NCBI RefSeq assembly: GCF_001696615.3
Contig: NZ_CP032279.1
Location: forward strand, 992,001 to 1,056,000
DNA: 64,000 nt
Direction: 5' to 3'
Source: Acinetobacter sp. WCHAc010034
Lineage (GTDB): Bacteria; Pseudomonadota; Gammaproteobacteria; Pseudomonadales; Moraxellaceae
Shown here: in pieces, positions 7,907 to 16,467 of the stretch
Layout of the letters: every line of letters starts with the position of its first letter
How positions within the stretch are numbered: the first letter of the stretch is position 1
Notes under the pieces: generated by a model
Database searches by the model: none
The model's input: only the letters and a program-made list of their open reading frames with translations
What the model was told of the DNA's origin: nothing
Translations under genes and position numbers: made by a program

Positions 7907-10900
7907 GGCGCATCTCCCATCTCATTCATGGCTGGCACCGCTGGCTTGGCCTTGTGATGCGGCCGCTGTAAGCGGTCAAAAAATAGATAAACCACCGGTG
8001 TGGTGAATAGCGTCAGAAGCTGGCTTAAAATCAAGCCGCCCACCATCACAATGCCCAAAGGCTGGCGCAGTTCAGCGCCGGAACCTGAAGCCAGCATGAG
8101 CGGAATGGCGCCGACTAGAGCCGCCAGCGTGGTCATCAGGATAGGCCTGAAACGCATTAAGGCGGCTTGATAAATCGCCTGCTGCGCTGAGAGGCCTTCA
8201 TTGCGCTGCGCTGCCAAGGCAAAATCTACCATCATAATGCCGTTTTTCTTGACCAAGCCAATCAGCAGAATAATGCCAATCAAGGCAATCATATCCAGCG
8301 GACGGCCGACCACAAACAGCGCCAGCAGCGCGCCAATAGCCGCCGAAGGCAGGGTCGAAAGAATGGTAATCGGGTGAATAAAGCTTTCATACAGCATGCC
8401 CAGCACCAGATACATGGTCACAATGGCCGCCAGTACCAGCCAGAAGGTATGCTGCTGTGAATTTTCAAAGGCTGCAGCTGCGCCCTGCAGCTGCACACTA
8501 ACCTCCGCTGGCAGATTCAGGGAATCTTCAACACGCTGAATAGCCTGAATGCCCTCACCGAGGGAAACTCCCGGCGCTAAATTGAAAGACACGCTATGCG
8601 CGGGAAACTGCGCCTGCTGCTGCAAAAGAACCGGAGCGCGCTTTTGCACAACCGAGGCCACGGAGCTGAGCAGCACCGCTTCGCCGCTGGCATTCTGAAT
8701 ATAGGTCTGATTCAGCGCATCAATGCCCTGCGTCAAGCCGGGATCAAGTTCCAGCACAATGCGGTATTGATTGGCCTGCGTATATAAAGTGGCGATTTGG
8801 CGCTGCGCAAACAAATTCTGCAAGGCCCGGCTGATATCTTCAATACTCAAGCCCAAACGCGCAGCCGCATCGCGGTTGACATCAATAAATGCCTGCAGGC
8901 CTTGGCCGCCGTCCTCACTGGCCACCTCCGAAAACTCCGGCTGCCACCGCAGGGCTTCAACAAAGACCGGGCTGAACTGCTGCAAATCTTCAGCTTTGGC
9001 TGCGGTTAAGCTCAGCTGGTATTGAGTCCGGCTGATTTTGTCCTCAAGGCTCAGCTCCTGCACCGGCTGCATCCAGCCTTTAATTCCCTGCACATGGCTG
9101 AACTGCTGTTTCAGGCGCGCCATGACCTGATCCGCACCGTCGCGTTCGGCATGCGCTTTCAGGTTAATCAGAATGCGTCCATTGCTGAGTTTAGGGTTAT
9201 TGGCGTCAATGCCGATAAATGAAGATAAGCTCTCAACCGCAGGGTCTTTTAAAATCTGGCTGGCCAGCGCCTGCTGCCGTTCACTCATGGCCGCAAAGGA
9301 AATATCATCCGGCGCTTCGGTCACCACCTGGATGACGCCGCTGTCCTGTACCGGGAAAAAGCCTTTAGGAATCACCCAGTACAATGCACCAGCTAAAACC
9401 ACGGTGCCAAGCATCACTGCAAGCGTCAGCGCCTGATGCCGGAATACCCACTGCAGCGCCTTGCCATAGTGCTGAATAATCCGATCCAGACTCCAGCGGC
9501 TGCGGCGCGGCGCATGCCTGGCATCTTTGAGCAAATAAGCGCACATCATTGGGGTCAAGGTCAGCGACACCACGAGCGATAAGCCAATCGCCGCCGCCAA
9601 AGTCACGGCAAATTCATGGAACAGCCGCCCCGCGACATCGCCCATAAACAGCAAGGGAATCAGCACGGCAATCAGCGAGATGGTTAGGGAAATGAGGGTG
9701 AATCCAATTTCCCTCGACCCTTTGAGCGCTGCCTGCATCAGGCTTTCGCCCGATTCGCGGTGCCGGGCAATATTCTCCAGCATCACAATCGCGTCATCCA
9801 CCACAAATCCTGTGGCGATGGTTAAAGCCATCAGCGTCAGGTTATTGACCGAAAAGCCCAGAAAATGCATCAGCACAAAGGTGCCGATGATTGACAAGGG
9901 CACGGCAATGCTCGGAATAATCGTGGCAGACAGATTTCTTAAAAACAGGAAGGTCACCATCACCACAAGGCAGACTGCAAACACCAGCTCTTTCTGCACA
10001 TCATGAATCGCGCTGCGGATGCTCTCGGTGCGGTCTGTCAGCACCCTGATCTGCACATTTTCAGGCAGATTGCGCTGCAATTCCGGCAAAATCTGCTTAA
10101 TCTGATCAGCCACCTGAATGACATTGGCATTTGGCTGGCGCTGCACATTGACCAGAATGGCGGACTGGCTGTCCGCCCATGCCGCCATATAGCGGTCTTC
10201 ACTGCCTTCCATCACTTTCGCGACATCTTTCAGGCGGATCGGCGCGCCGCCATTCCAGCGCAGAATCAGGTTTTCATAATCCGTAATAGAGCGGATCTGA
10301 TCGTTGGCATCCAGCATGGTGGTGCGGTAAGGCCCGTCAAAGCTGCCTTTGGGCTGATTGGCATTGGCCGCATTAATGGCTGTGCGGACATCCTCAGCGC
10401 TCATTTTATAAGCCGCCAGCGCAGCAGGGTTCATCTGCACCCGTATGGCTGGACGCTGCCCGCCGGCAAGGCTGACCATGCCGACGCCGGACAGCTGCGA
10501 CAGTTTCTGCGCAACCCGCGTATCCACCATGTCATAGACCGTGGTGAGCGGCAAAGTCTTGGAGCTGACCGCCAGCGTAATGACCGGCACATCCGCCGGA
10601 TTGACTTTGCGGTAAATCGGCGGCGTCGGCAAATCACTAGGCAGTTTGCTGCTGGCTGTACTGAGCGCGGACTGCACTTCCTGCTCCACCACACCCAATT
10701 CTGCGCTTAATTCAAATTGCAGCGTGATGACCGATGCGCCGACCGAGCTGGCCGAAGACATTTGCTTCAAGCCGGCAATTTTGCCCATTTCGCGCTCTAA
10801 AGGCGCCGTCAGCGTGCGCTGCACCGTATCTGGATTGGCGCCCGGCTGGAAAGTGTAAATTTGAATAACCGGATAATCCACCTGCGGCAAGGCGGAAACC

Positions 10901-10998
10901 GGCAGAAGACGCCACACCAGCAGCCCACTGAACAGCAGCGCCAGCATCAGCAGCACTGTGGCGACGGGGCGCAGAATAAAGAAACGTGAAATATTCAT
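7903..10998 (-). CDS. mdtB: RND efflux permease, MdtB/MuxB type
   Basis: A 1031-residue HAE1-family pump subunit. The N-terminus MNISRFFILRPVATVLLML and the segment LPQVDYPVIQIYTFQPGA match MdtB/MuxB. The proton-relay pair is in VVDDAIVMLENIARH near residue 405. The large periplasmic loops between helices 1-2 and 7-8 are complete, so the gene looks intact. With the next gene it should form the B2C heterotrimer known for MdtBC. It starts three bases after the adaptor stop and overlaps the downstream permease by four bases, so dosage of the subunits is coupled. Its position downstream of siderophore-locus genes suggests iron-responsive expression. Confidence 0.92.
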   Translation of the reverse strand: MNISRFFILRPVATVLLMLALLFSGLLVWRLLPVSALPQVDYPVIQIYTFQPGANPDTVQRTLTAPLEREMGKIAGLKQMSSASSVGASVITLQFELSAELGVVEQEVQSALSTASSKLPSDLPTPPIYRKVNPADVPVITLAVSSKTLPLTTVYDMVDTRVAQKLSQLSGVGMVSLAGGQRPAIRVQMNPAALAAYKMSAEDVRTAINAANANQPKGSFDGPYRTTMLDANDQIRSITDYENLILRWNGGAPIRLKDVAKVMEGSEDRYMAAWADSQSAILVNVQRQPNANVIQVADQIKQILPELQRNLPENVQIRVLTDRTESIRSAIHDVQKELVFAVCLVVMVTFLFLRNLSATIIPSIAVPLSIIGTFVLMHFLGFSVNNLTLMALTIATGFVVDDAIVMLENIARHRESGESLMQAALKGSREIGFTLISLTISLIAVLIPLLFMGDVAGRLFHEFAVTLAAAIGLSLVVSLTLTPMMCAYLLKDARHAPRRSRWSLDRIIQHYGKALQWVFRHQALTLAVMLGTVVLAGALYWVIPKGFFPVQDSGVIQVVTEAPDDISFAAMSERQQALASQILKDPAVESLSSFIGIDANNPKLSNGRILINLKAHAERDGADQVMARLKQQFSHVQGIKGWMQPVQELSLEDKISRTQYQLSLTAAKAEDLQQFSPVFVEALRWQPEFSEVASEDGGQGLQAFIDVNRDAAARLGLSIEDISRALQNLFAQRQIATLYTQANQYRIVLELDPGLTQGIDALNQTYIQNASGEAVLLSSVASVVQKRAPVLLQQQAQFPAHSVSFNLAPGVSLGEGIQAIQRVEDSLNLPAEVSVQLQGAAAAFENSQQHTFWLVLAAIVTMYLVLGMLYESFIHPITILSTLPSAAIGALLALFVVGRPLDMIALIGIILLIGLVKKNGIMMVDFALAAQRNEGLSAQQAIYQAALMRFRPILMTTLAALVGAIPLMLASGSGAELRQPLGIVMVGGLILSQLLTLFTTPVVYLFFDRLQRPHHKAKPAVPAMNEMGDAP

Positions 10999-11001
10999 GC
11001 T

Positions 11002-12207
11002 TTATCCAGCAGCTAGCGGAGTTGAAGCAGCTTGCAGATTTTCCTGCACAATTTGCACCTCCTGCCCATCCGACAGCCGGTCGATGCCTTCTAAAACCAC
11101 GCGCTCGGTGCCATTCAGTCCAGCTAAAATTTCAGTTTGCCCCTGCGAAGTCACGCCCAGCTTCAGCATGCGCATTTCAGCTTTATTTTGAGTATTGATC
11201 ACATAGACATAGGTGCCTTTTGCGCCATGCTGAATGGCATCATTCGGAATGCTGACCGCATTCTGAATGGTTTGGACATTCAGGCGGATATTGACAAACT
11301 GGTTCGGAAATAAAGCGTCATCGCGGTTATCAAATACCGCTTTTAATTTTAATGTCCCGGTATTGAGGTCAATTTGGTTATCTAAAGCCTGCACCTGTCC
11401 TAAAGCCAATTGCTTTTGTTCGGCTTTGTCCCATGCGCTGACTTGCGCTTTCTGCCCTTTGCCGGCTGCTGCGCGCAAGGTGTCTAAATAATTTTCCGCA
11501 ACCACGAACTGCACATAAATCGGATGAACCTGCGTCACGGTGACTAAGCCAGCCTGTTCATTGGCCTGAATTAAATTGCCGGCATCCTTTTGCTTAAATC
11601 CAGCTCGCCCTGCAATAGGGGAATAAATTTTGGTATAAGACAATTGCAGTTTCGCGGCATCCACTTGCGCCTGATTGGCCTGAATTTGCCCTTTCAACTG
11701 ATTCACCAAAGCCTGCTGCTGCTCCACCTGCTGTTTGGCAATCGAGTCCTGCTTAAATAGCAATTGATAGCGCGCCAGCTCAGTTTCGGCATTGCGCAGC
11801 TGCGCCAAATTTTGCTGCTGCGTGCCTTGCGCCTGAGCCAGTTCTACCTGAAAAGGCGCAGGATCTATTTGCGCCAGCAGCTGACCTTTGGCAACCAAAT
11901 GGCCTTCCTGAAAATAAATGCGCTGCAGTACGCCTGAAACCTGACTCTGAACATTCACCGTATGCGCAGGAATAACCGTGCCAATCGCTTTCAGTTCAAC
12001 GCTTAAATCACGGCGCTCAACCGCAACGACTCGCACAGGAACCGGCTTGCTCCATTGGCTGAACTCTTCCACGGGCTTGGAGGATGCAGCTGCCCAATAC
12101 CCATAGCCTGCGCCCATAGCCAGAATAAGAATTAATCCGGTTAAATATTTAAATTTAGGGGCAAGAGGCTTTTTTTGGCGGTTTAAATTTTCAGTTAGAT
12201 CACTCAT
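11002..12207 (-). CDS. mdtA: RND periplasmic adaptor (membrane fusion protein), MdtA/MuxA type
   Basis: The product has 401 residues from the ATG chosen here; TTG codons 3 and 6 bases upstream are less likely. One membrane anchor lies at about residues 22-42, followed by the barrel-sandwich (VNVQSQVSGVLQRIYFQEGHLV, split here by the hairpin) and a Gln-rich alpha-helical hairpin around residues 110-180. The beta-barrel and C-terminal membrane-proximal domains follow (VSIPNDAIQHGAKGTYVYV). The family links the permease trimer to the outer-membrane channel. It is the first pump gene and starts nine bases after the DUF3325 stop, which ties the pump to the iron-locus genes upstream. Confidence 0.9.
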   Translation of the reverse strand: MSDLTENLNRQKKPLAPKFKYLTGLILILAMGAGYGYWAAASSKPVEEFSQWSKPVPVRVVAVERRDLSVELKAIGTVIPAHTVNVQSQVSGVLQRIYFQEGHLVAKGQLLAQIDPAPFQVELAQAQGTQQQNLAQLRNAETELARYQLLFKQDSIAKQQVEQQQALVNQLKGQIQANQAQVDAAKLQLSYTKIYSPIAGRAGFKQKDAGNLIQANEQAGLVTVTQVHPIYVQFVVAENYLDTLRAAAGKGQKAQVSAWDKAEQKQLALGQVQALDNQIDLNTGTLKLKAVFDNRDDALFPNQFVNIRLNVQTIQNAVSIPNDAIQHGAKGTYVYVINTQNKAEMRMLKLGVTSQGQTEILAGLNGTERVVLEGIDRLSDGQEVQIVQENLQAASTPLAAG

Positions 12208-12216
12208 CAACAACGC

Positions 12217-12570
12217 TTACCCATATATTCGAAAAAATTGCAGCCCAAGCGCCAGACACAGCAAGACTGCAGAAAAATGTAAATTCAGCCGGGGCCGGTA
12301 AGACTGAATAAAAACGATGCAGCCTGCGGCCGCAGCGGCAATGCCGAAGTAGGCCGTCATACCGACCGCCCAGCCCCATGCCGAAATGCCGGCGCACAGC
12401 GCAAGCAGCAGGCCGCACCAGCCCAAGCCAGAGCTGAGCTTGGACAATCTGGAAGAAAGCGCGCGGTTCAGGACGGATTTGGCATTGCGCTCCATGGACA
12501 GGTTCAATGCGAACATGCCCAAATAGCAGAGCGCGCAGGCGGTTAAAATATTGACTGCATCAAGGCTCAT
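12217..12570 (-). CDS. DUF3325 family membrane protein
   Basis: A 117-residue protein with four hydrophobic segments, starting MSLDAVNILTACALCYLGMF and containing LNLSMERNAKSVLNRAL, as in DUF3325. Such proteins are found with PepSY membrane proteins and DUF3649 proteins beside TonB-dependent siderophore receptors, and are presumed to help with iron release or reduction at the inner membrane. No catalytic motif is visible. Its ATG overlaps the PepSY stop (ATGA), and the adaptor gene of the RND pump follows after nine bases, so it sits at the join between the iron genes and the pump. Confidence 0.75.
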   Translation of the reverse strand: MSLDAVNILTACALCYLGMFALNLSMERNAKSVLNRALSSRLSKLSSGLGWCGLLLALCAGISAWGWAVGMTAYFGIAAAAAGCIVFIQSYRPRLNLHFSAVLLCLALGLQFFRIYG

Positions 12571-14252
12571 GGCAGCTCCTCACTGGCCTGAACCGCAGCA
12601 GCCTGAGCCTGTTTTGGCGGGCGCTTGGCTTTGGCTGCCGGTTTTTTCAAAATCGCTTCACGCTTCAGCCAGACCTTGTAGGCAGCCCAAGCCAGCACAC
12701 CGCCCAAAAACAGAAAGCCAAGGTCAATGCTGGCCAGCACATAATCCTGATGCGCCAGCGAAGCCGCCAAATGCCGTTCTGTGGTCAGCACATTCAGCAG
12801 CGGCAGCAGCAGATAAGCCAGAGAGGCAGCGCTCAGAATTTCCAGCCAAGCGCGCGCAATTGGCCTGTACAGCGCATACAGAAAACTCAGCGCCAAGGTG
12901 ATGTATAAACTGTGGATTTCCCAAGCTGCCCGGTCAGCCAGATCTGCCGGAATTAAGCGGTTGGCCCAAAAATACACTGCAATCGCTAAAGGCAGTCCCG
13001 CAATCATGGCAATATTCAAACGCTCCACCAGCGCATGGCCAAAGCTCATGCGTTCGGCTTTCAGCTGTTTCGGCCGGCGCTTTACCGTCCACAGCACCAG
13101 GCCGGTGGCAATCATCGCCGTACCCAGCAGCCCGCTCATGACGTACAGCATCCGGATCAGCGGTGAGGCAAAAGAGCCTTCATGCAGCCCCAGCACAGCC
13201 AAGGCAAACTGCATCGGCGCTTTGTCCTGATTAGACGAATTGTCAGTAATTTTTTTCCCGTTGGATAAATCAAAACTCAGCGAAGTGCGCTGTCTGGAAA
13301 TGTTGTCATGGCTGACTTTATAGAACTCCGCTTTGGCAGGCTCACCGCCTTTGGCGGGATAGAAATTCACGCTGCCGATGCGCTGCGCTCCCCATTCCCG
13401 CTGCGCCTGCTGCAATAGCGGCTGAATTGGAACAAAATGCTGCGCGCTCTGCCCCATCGGCTGCGCTGTGGCTGATGCATCGGCGCCGAAGCCCGCGCCG
13501 GGATACAGTTCCTCATAGTAGCGCTCCGAATTTTTCTCGCCGAAACCATAAACCATCGGCACGCCGAACGGCATATAGGCATTGGCGAAGAAAATCAGCC
13601 CGCTGTAAGTGATCATCAGATAAAACGGTAAAGCGATCACGCTGATAACGTTGTGCGCATCCAGCCATGAACGCTGGCCTTTGGCGGGACGGAAAGTGAA
13701 AAAGTCCTTGAAAATCTTTTTATGGGTGATGATGCCGGAAATAAGCGCCGCAAACATCAGCATGGTGCAAATCCCGACGATGCGGATGGCCCAGTCATAA
13801 GGCAGGTAATGCAGGGCATAATGCATGCGGTACAGCGCATCGCCGCCGCCCGTTTCCCGCGGCGTGAGCTGCTGCGCCGGCGGCTGCCCGCTGTTCACAT
13901 CCAGAACCTGCGTGCGGTATTCACCGTAACGCTGGCCTTCCTGCGCCGGCAGCGACCAGTTCACTGAGAATTCATCCCAGCCCCGCGCATCTGACAGCAG
14001 ATTGATGCCCCAGCGCTCAGCCTGCTGCGCTTCCGGCTGCTGCTGCAGATAGGCATAGGCTTTGCCCAATTGATCTGCTTCCGCTGGAACGGCCGCAGCC
14101 TGCATGGCCCTTTCCGGCTGCATCCAGCGCGTCAGTTCAATCTGCACATAGCCTGCTGTTCCTGTTAAAAATACAAAGAACAGTATCCAGCCGACCACCA
14201 AACCAGTCCAGGTATGCAGCCAAGCCATACATTGGCGGAAGCCTTCCTTCAT
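12567..14252 (-). CDS. PepSY-associated membrane protein of an iron-uptake locus
   Basis: From the chosen ATG (which overlaps the upstream stop as ATGA) the protein has 561 residues and starts MKEGFRQCMAWLHTWTGLVVGW. That is the typical first helix of PepSY_TM proteins, with its His in LHTWTG. Further helices carry MHYALHYLPYDWAIRIVG, LDAHNVISVIALPFY and the pair of C-terminal helix bundles after residue 360; large periplasmic parts lie between. The conserved His residues in helices suggest haem or metal handling. Relatives (FsrB/PiuB/FoxB-type) are thought to reduce or release iron from siderophores at the inner membrane. The C-terminus is a Lys/Ala/Pro-rich cytoplasmic tail. A longer start at 14321 would overlap DUF3649 heavily and is unlikely. 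Confidence 0.82.
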   Translation of the reverse strand: MKEGFRQCMAWLHTWTGLVVGWILFFVFLTGTAGYVQIELTRWMQPERAMQAAAVPAEADQLGKAYAYLQQQPEAQQAERWGINLLSDARGWDEFSVNWSLPAQEGQRYGEYRTQVLDVNSGQPPAQQLTPRETGGGDALYRMHYALHYLPYDWAIRIVGICTMLMFAALISGIITHKKIFKDFFTFRPAKGQRSWLDAHNVISVIALPFYLMITYSGLIFFANAYMPFGVPMVYGFGEKNSERYYEELYPGAGFGADASATAQPMGQSAQHFVPIQPLLQQAQREWGAQRIGSVNFYPAKGGEPAKAEFYKVSHDNISRQRTSLSFDLSNGKKITDNSSNQDKAPMQFALAVLGLHEGSFASPLIRMLYVMSGLLGTAMIATGLVLWTVKRRPKQLKAERMSFGHALVERLNIAMIAGLPLAIAVYFWANRLIPADLADRAAWEIHSLYITLALSFLYALYRPIARAWLEILSAASLAYLLLPLLNVLTTERHLAASLAHQDYVLASIDLGFLFLGGVLAWAAYKVWLKREAILKKPAAKAKRPPKQAQAAAVQASEELP

Positions 14253-14560
14253 AGTGTTCCCCACGGCTTCAGCAATACCGCCAGCAGGCCTAGGCCCGCA
14301 ATGCAGCCTAAAGTCAGGCAAAATCCATGAAAAACGCTTTTAATGCTGAATATCACCAGAATAAAAACCAGCCACACCACAAAGCTCAGCTGCAGCCCGG
14401 CATATACCGCAAGCGCCAGCTGCTCTGGAAACATCAGGCCAACCACCGGCACGGTTAAATTGGCAATGCAAAAACCGCCCAAGGAGGCAAGCAAAATACG
14501 CAGCAGCACCCTGAAACGGTAACCCTGCTGGTCATTAAATTGGGAAATTGAAGGCTTCAT
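14249..14560 (-). CDS. DUF3649 family membrane protein
   Basis: A 103-residue protein from the ATG of MKPSISQFN (an in-frame ATG four codons upstream at 14572 is also possible). Three hydrophobic segments follow a short polar N-terminus (FRVLLRILLASLGGFCIANL, then LALAVYAGLQLSFVVWLVF). DUF3649 proteins are small inner-membrane proteins of siderophore-uptake loci, often called iron transporters without biochemical proof. It is the first gene of the leftward operon that runs through PepSY, DUF3325 and the RND pump. Its start is about 120 bases from the Fur box. Confidence 0.75.
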   Translation of the reverse strand: MKPSISQFNDQQGYRFRVLLRILLASLGGFCIANLTVPVVGLMFPEQLALAVYAGLQLSFVVWLVFILVIFSIKSVFHGFCLTLGCIAGLGLLAVLLKPWGTL

Positions 14561-14669
14561 TCGTCTATTCACTGCTTACTCGCAGATCCTTTAGCGGGCA
14601 TTTATGACTAAGACGGATGAAACGCAAAAACAGCTCAATATTTAATGCTGCAGTTTGTAACATTAAATA

Positions 14670-14698
14670 TTGCATTTAATAATGATTATCATTAATAT
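14670..14698 (+). promoter_or_regulatory. Promoter of the FecI-like sigma gene
   Basis: TTGCAT (14670-14675) and TAATAT (14693-14698) are spaced by 17 bases, a good sigma-70 promoter. The Fur box lies on top of the spacer and the -10 element, so Fur with iron would block it. Confidence 0.65.
14678..14696. promoter_or_regulatory. Fur box
   Basis: AATAATGATTATCATTAAT matches the 19-bp Fur consensus at 15 positions and is near-palindromic. It lies between the divergent sigma-factor gene and the DUF3649-PepSY-DUF3325-RND operon and could control both. Confidence 0.8.
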
Positions 14699-14772
14699 TA
14701 AGTTTTACTTAAGATGCGCTCATATCTCCCCCCGGATTTGAGGCTTTCTGCTGTCCGCCTTCAGGCTTTTCT

Positions 14773-15282
14773 ATGAATTTGAATGTACAAAAGCAGTTAT
14801 GGTTCGGCCATATCTATCAAAGCCACCAAAGCGCTTTACTGTCCTGGTTTAAGCATAAACTCCAGCACCATCATCAGTCTGAAGATTTAAGTCAGGAAGT
14901 GTTCTGCCGCGCCCTGAAAAGCGGCTACAACTATGAACAGATTAAAGAGCCGAAAGCCTGGCTGCTGGGCATCGCCAAGCATGTGATGATTGACCACTGG
15001 CGCCATCAGCAAATCGAGCGCCTGTATTTAGAGGCTTTGTCGCATCTGCCCAAAGAATTTCATCCGTCGGCGGAACATGAAATCTGCATCCGGGAAACCC
15101 TGCATCAGGTGCATCAGGTGCTGGAAAAGCTGCCGCAGCGGGCGACTCAGGTGTTCCTGCTGTCGCAGCTGGACGGCCTCACGTACCGCGCCATCAGCGA
15201 GCAGCTGAATATTTCTGAAGCTACGGTGAAAAGAGATATGAAACTGGCTTTCCTTGCCTGCATAAGCCTTTATAATGGCTAA
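14773..15282 (+). CDS. ECF sigma factor, FecI-like (iron starvation)
   Basis: At 169 residues it has the normal length and layout: region 2 (residues 15-75, with SEDLSQEVFCRALKSG and EPKAWLLGIAKHVMIDHWR) and region 4 (residues 110-165, with LSQLDGLTYRAISEQLNIS and EATVKRDM). FecI-type sigma factors direct RNA polymerase to the promoter of a cognate TonB-dependent receptor when the receptor has bound its ferric siderophore. The FecR-like gene follows 26 bases downstream and the STN-containing receptor comes next, the standard cell-surface signalling set. The Fur-covered promoter upstream adds iron control. Confidence 0.92.
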   Translation: MNLNVQKQLWFGHIYQSHQSALLSWFKHKLQHHHQSEDLSQEVFCRALKSGYNYEQIKEPKAWLLGIAKHVMIDHWRHQQIERLYLEALSHLPKEFHPSAEHEICIRETLHQVHQVLEKLPQRATQVFLLSQLDGLTYRAISEQLNISEATVKRDMKLAFLACISLYNG

Positions 15283-15308
15283 AATTAAACCGCTTATTTC
15301 CAAGCTCT

Positions 15309-16265
15309 ATGCCTGCCTCAGAAAAAATTGCTGAACACATCTTAGATCAGGCCGCCGACTGGCTGGTGACGCTGCATTCCGGCGAAGTGACCGATGAGCA
15401 GCGGCGGCAGTTTGAGCAATGGAAAAATGCCAAGCCTGAACATGCCCTGGCAATTCAGCAGGCGGGGCAATTAACCGCAGGAATTTCCGCGCTGCCCCCC
15501 AATTTCCAGCCCAGCGCATTTGCAGATTCAAAGCGGAAATTCAATTCCCTGCTGCAGAAAAACCTGCTGTTCAGCCTGTGCGGGCTGCTGGCCGCTGGCT
15601 TGGCTGTCTATTGCCTGCCATGGCATAAATGGCAGGCGGACTATCAAACCGGCATCGGGGAAGTCAGAAGCTATGCCCTGCAGGACGGCTCCAAACTGAT
15701 TTTAGCCAGCGGCAGCTATGCCAATGTGCGCTTTACAGAAAGCCTGCGGGAAGTTGAGCTGATTGAAGGCGAAGTCTATATTGAAACCGCCAAAGATCAG
15801 CGCAAGCGCCCTTTTTTTGTAGAAACGCAATACGGCAGCCTGGAAGCACTCGGCACGCAGTTTACGGTGCTTCAGGATGATGAAAGCAGAGCCAAAGTAA
15901 ATGTGTATCAGCATGCGGTGGCCATCCATCCGCGCCATCAGGCACAAAGCCAGATTATCCATCAGGGTCACCGCGCGGTTTTTGACAGCAGCCGCATTTC
16001 CAAGCCGATAGCGCTGACAAATCAGCGCCCGTACTGGACGCAGCATTTGCTGGTTGCGGAAAACTGGCCGCTGAAAAAAGTGCTGCATGAACTGTACCGC
16101 TATCAGAAAGGCACTTATATGCTGGATAAGGATCTTCAGGATATTCCAGTTTCCGGAGTCTTTTCGCTGTCAGACATACCGCAAAGCCTAGAGGCCTTGA
16201 CGTTCAGCCATCAGCTACAGCTCAGCTACTACAGCCCCTACCTGCTTCAGGTACATAAAAAATAA
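15309..16265 (+). CDS. FecR-like anti-sigma factor
   Basis: This 318-residue protein has an N-terminal cytoplasmic sigma-binding part (residues 1-80, with ADWLVTLHSGEVTDEQRRQF, the DUF4880 signature). A membrane segment lies at about 86-104, followed by a periplasmic FecR domain (KTDYQTGIGEV-type start near 112, DGSKLILASGSYANVRF). The C-terminal part (about 240-318), with LHELYRYQKGTYMLDKDLQD, should contact the receptor's STN domain. It holds the sigma factor inactive, or helps activate it, until the receptor signals. The order sigma, anti-sigma, receptor is complete and unbroken. Confidence 0.9.
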   Translation: MPASEKIAEHILDQAADWLVTLHSGEVTDEQRRQFEQWKNAKPEHALAIQQAGQLTAGISALPPNFQPSAFADSKRKFNSLLQKNLLFSLCGLLAAGLAVYCLPWHKWQADYQTGIGEVRSYALQDGSKLILASGSYANVRFTESLREVELIEGEVYIETAKDQRKRPFFVETQYGSLEALGTQFTVLQDDESRAKVNVYQHAVAIHPRHQAQSQIIHQGHRAVFDSSRISKPIALTNQRPYWTQHLLVAENWPLKKVLHELYRYQKGTYMLDKDLQDIPVSGVFSLSDIPQSLEALTFSHQLQLSYYSPYLLQVHKK

Positions 16266-16467
16266 ACGCAGGCAGTTTGAATCATAAGCCGGCGCTGAAA
16301 ATCCGCGCCGCATTTTAAGCACAGATAAATTCCAGCCGCGCCAAAGCCCTGCCCGCAATTTGACGCGGCTTATTCTCCGCATAATCCAAAGCACAAAAGC
16401 AAAAAAAACAGATAAAAAAGTGAGCTTTTTTTGACGGCCGCACGACCTATACAGAAATAACGCTCAT

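Noticed and set aside
4887..10858. Many long frames antisense to the RND permease genes
   Set aside because: They are shadows of the mdtB/mdtC coding frames; the real frames carry full RND motifs.
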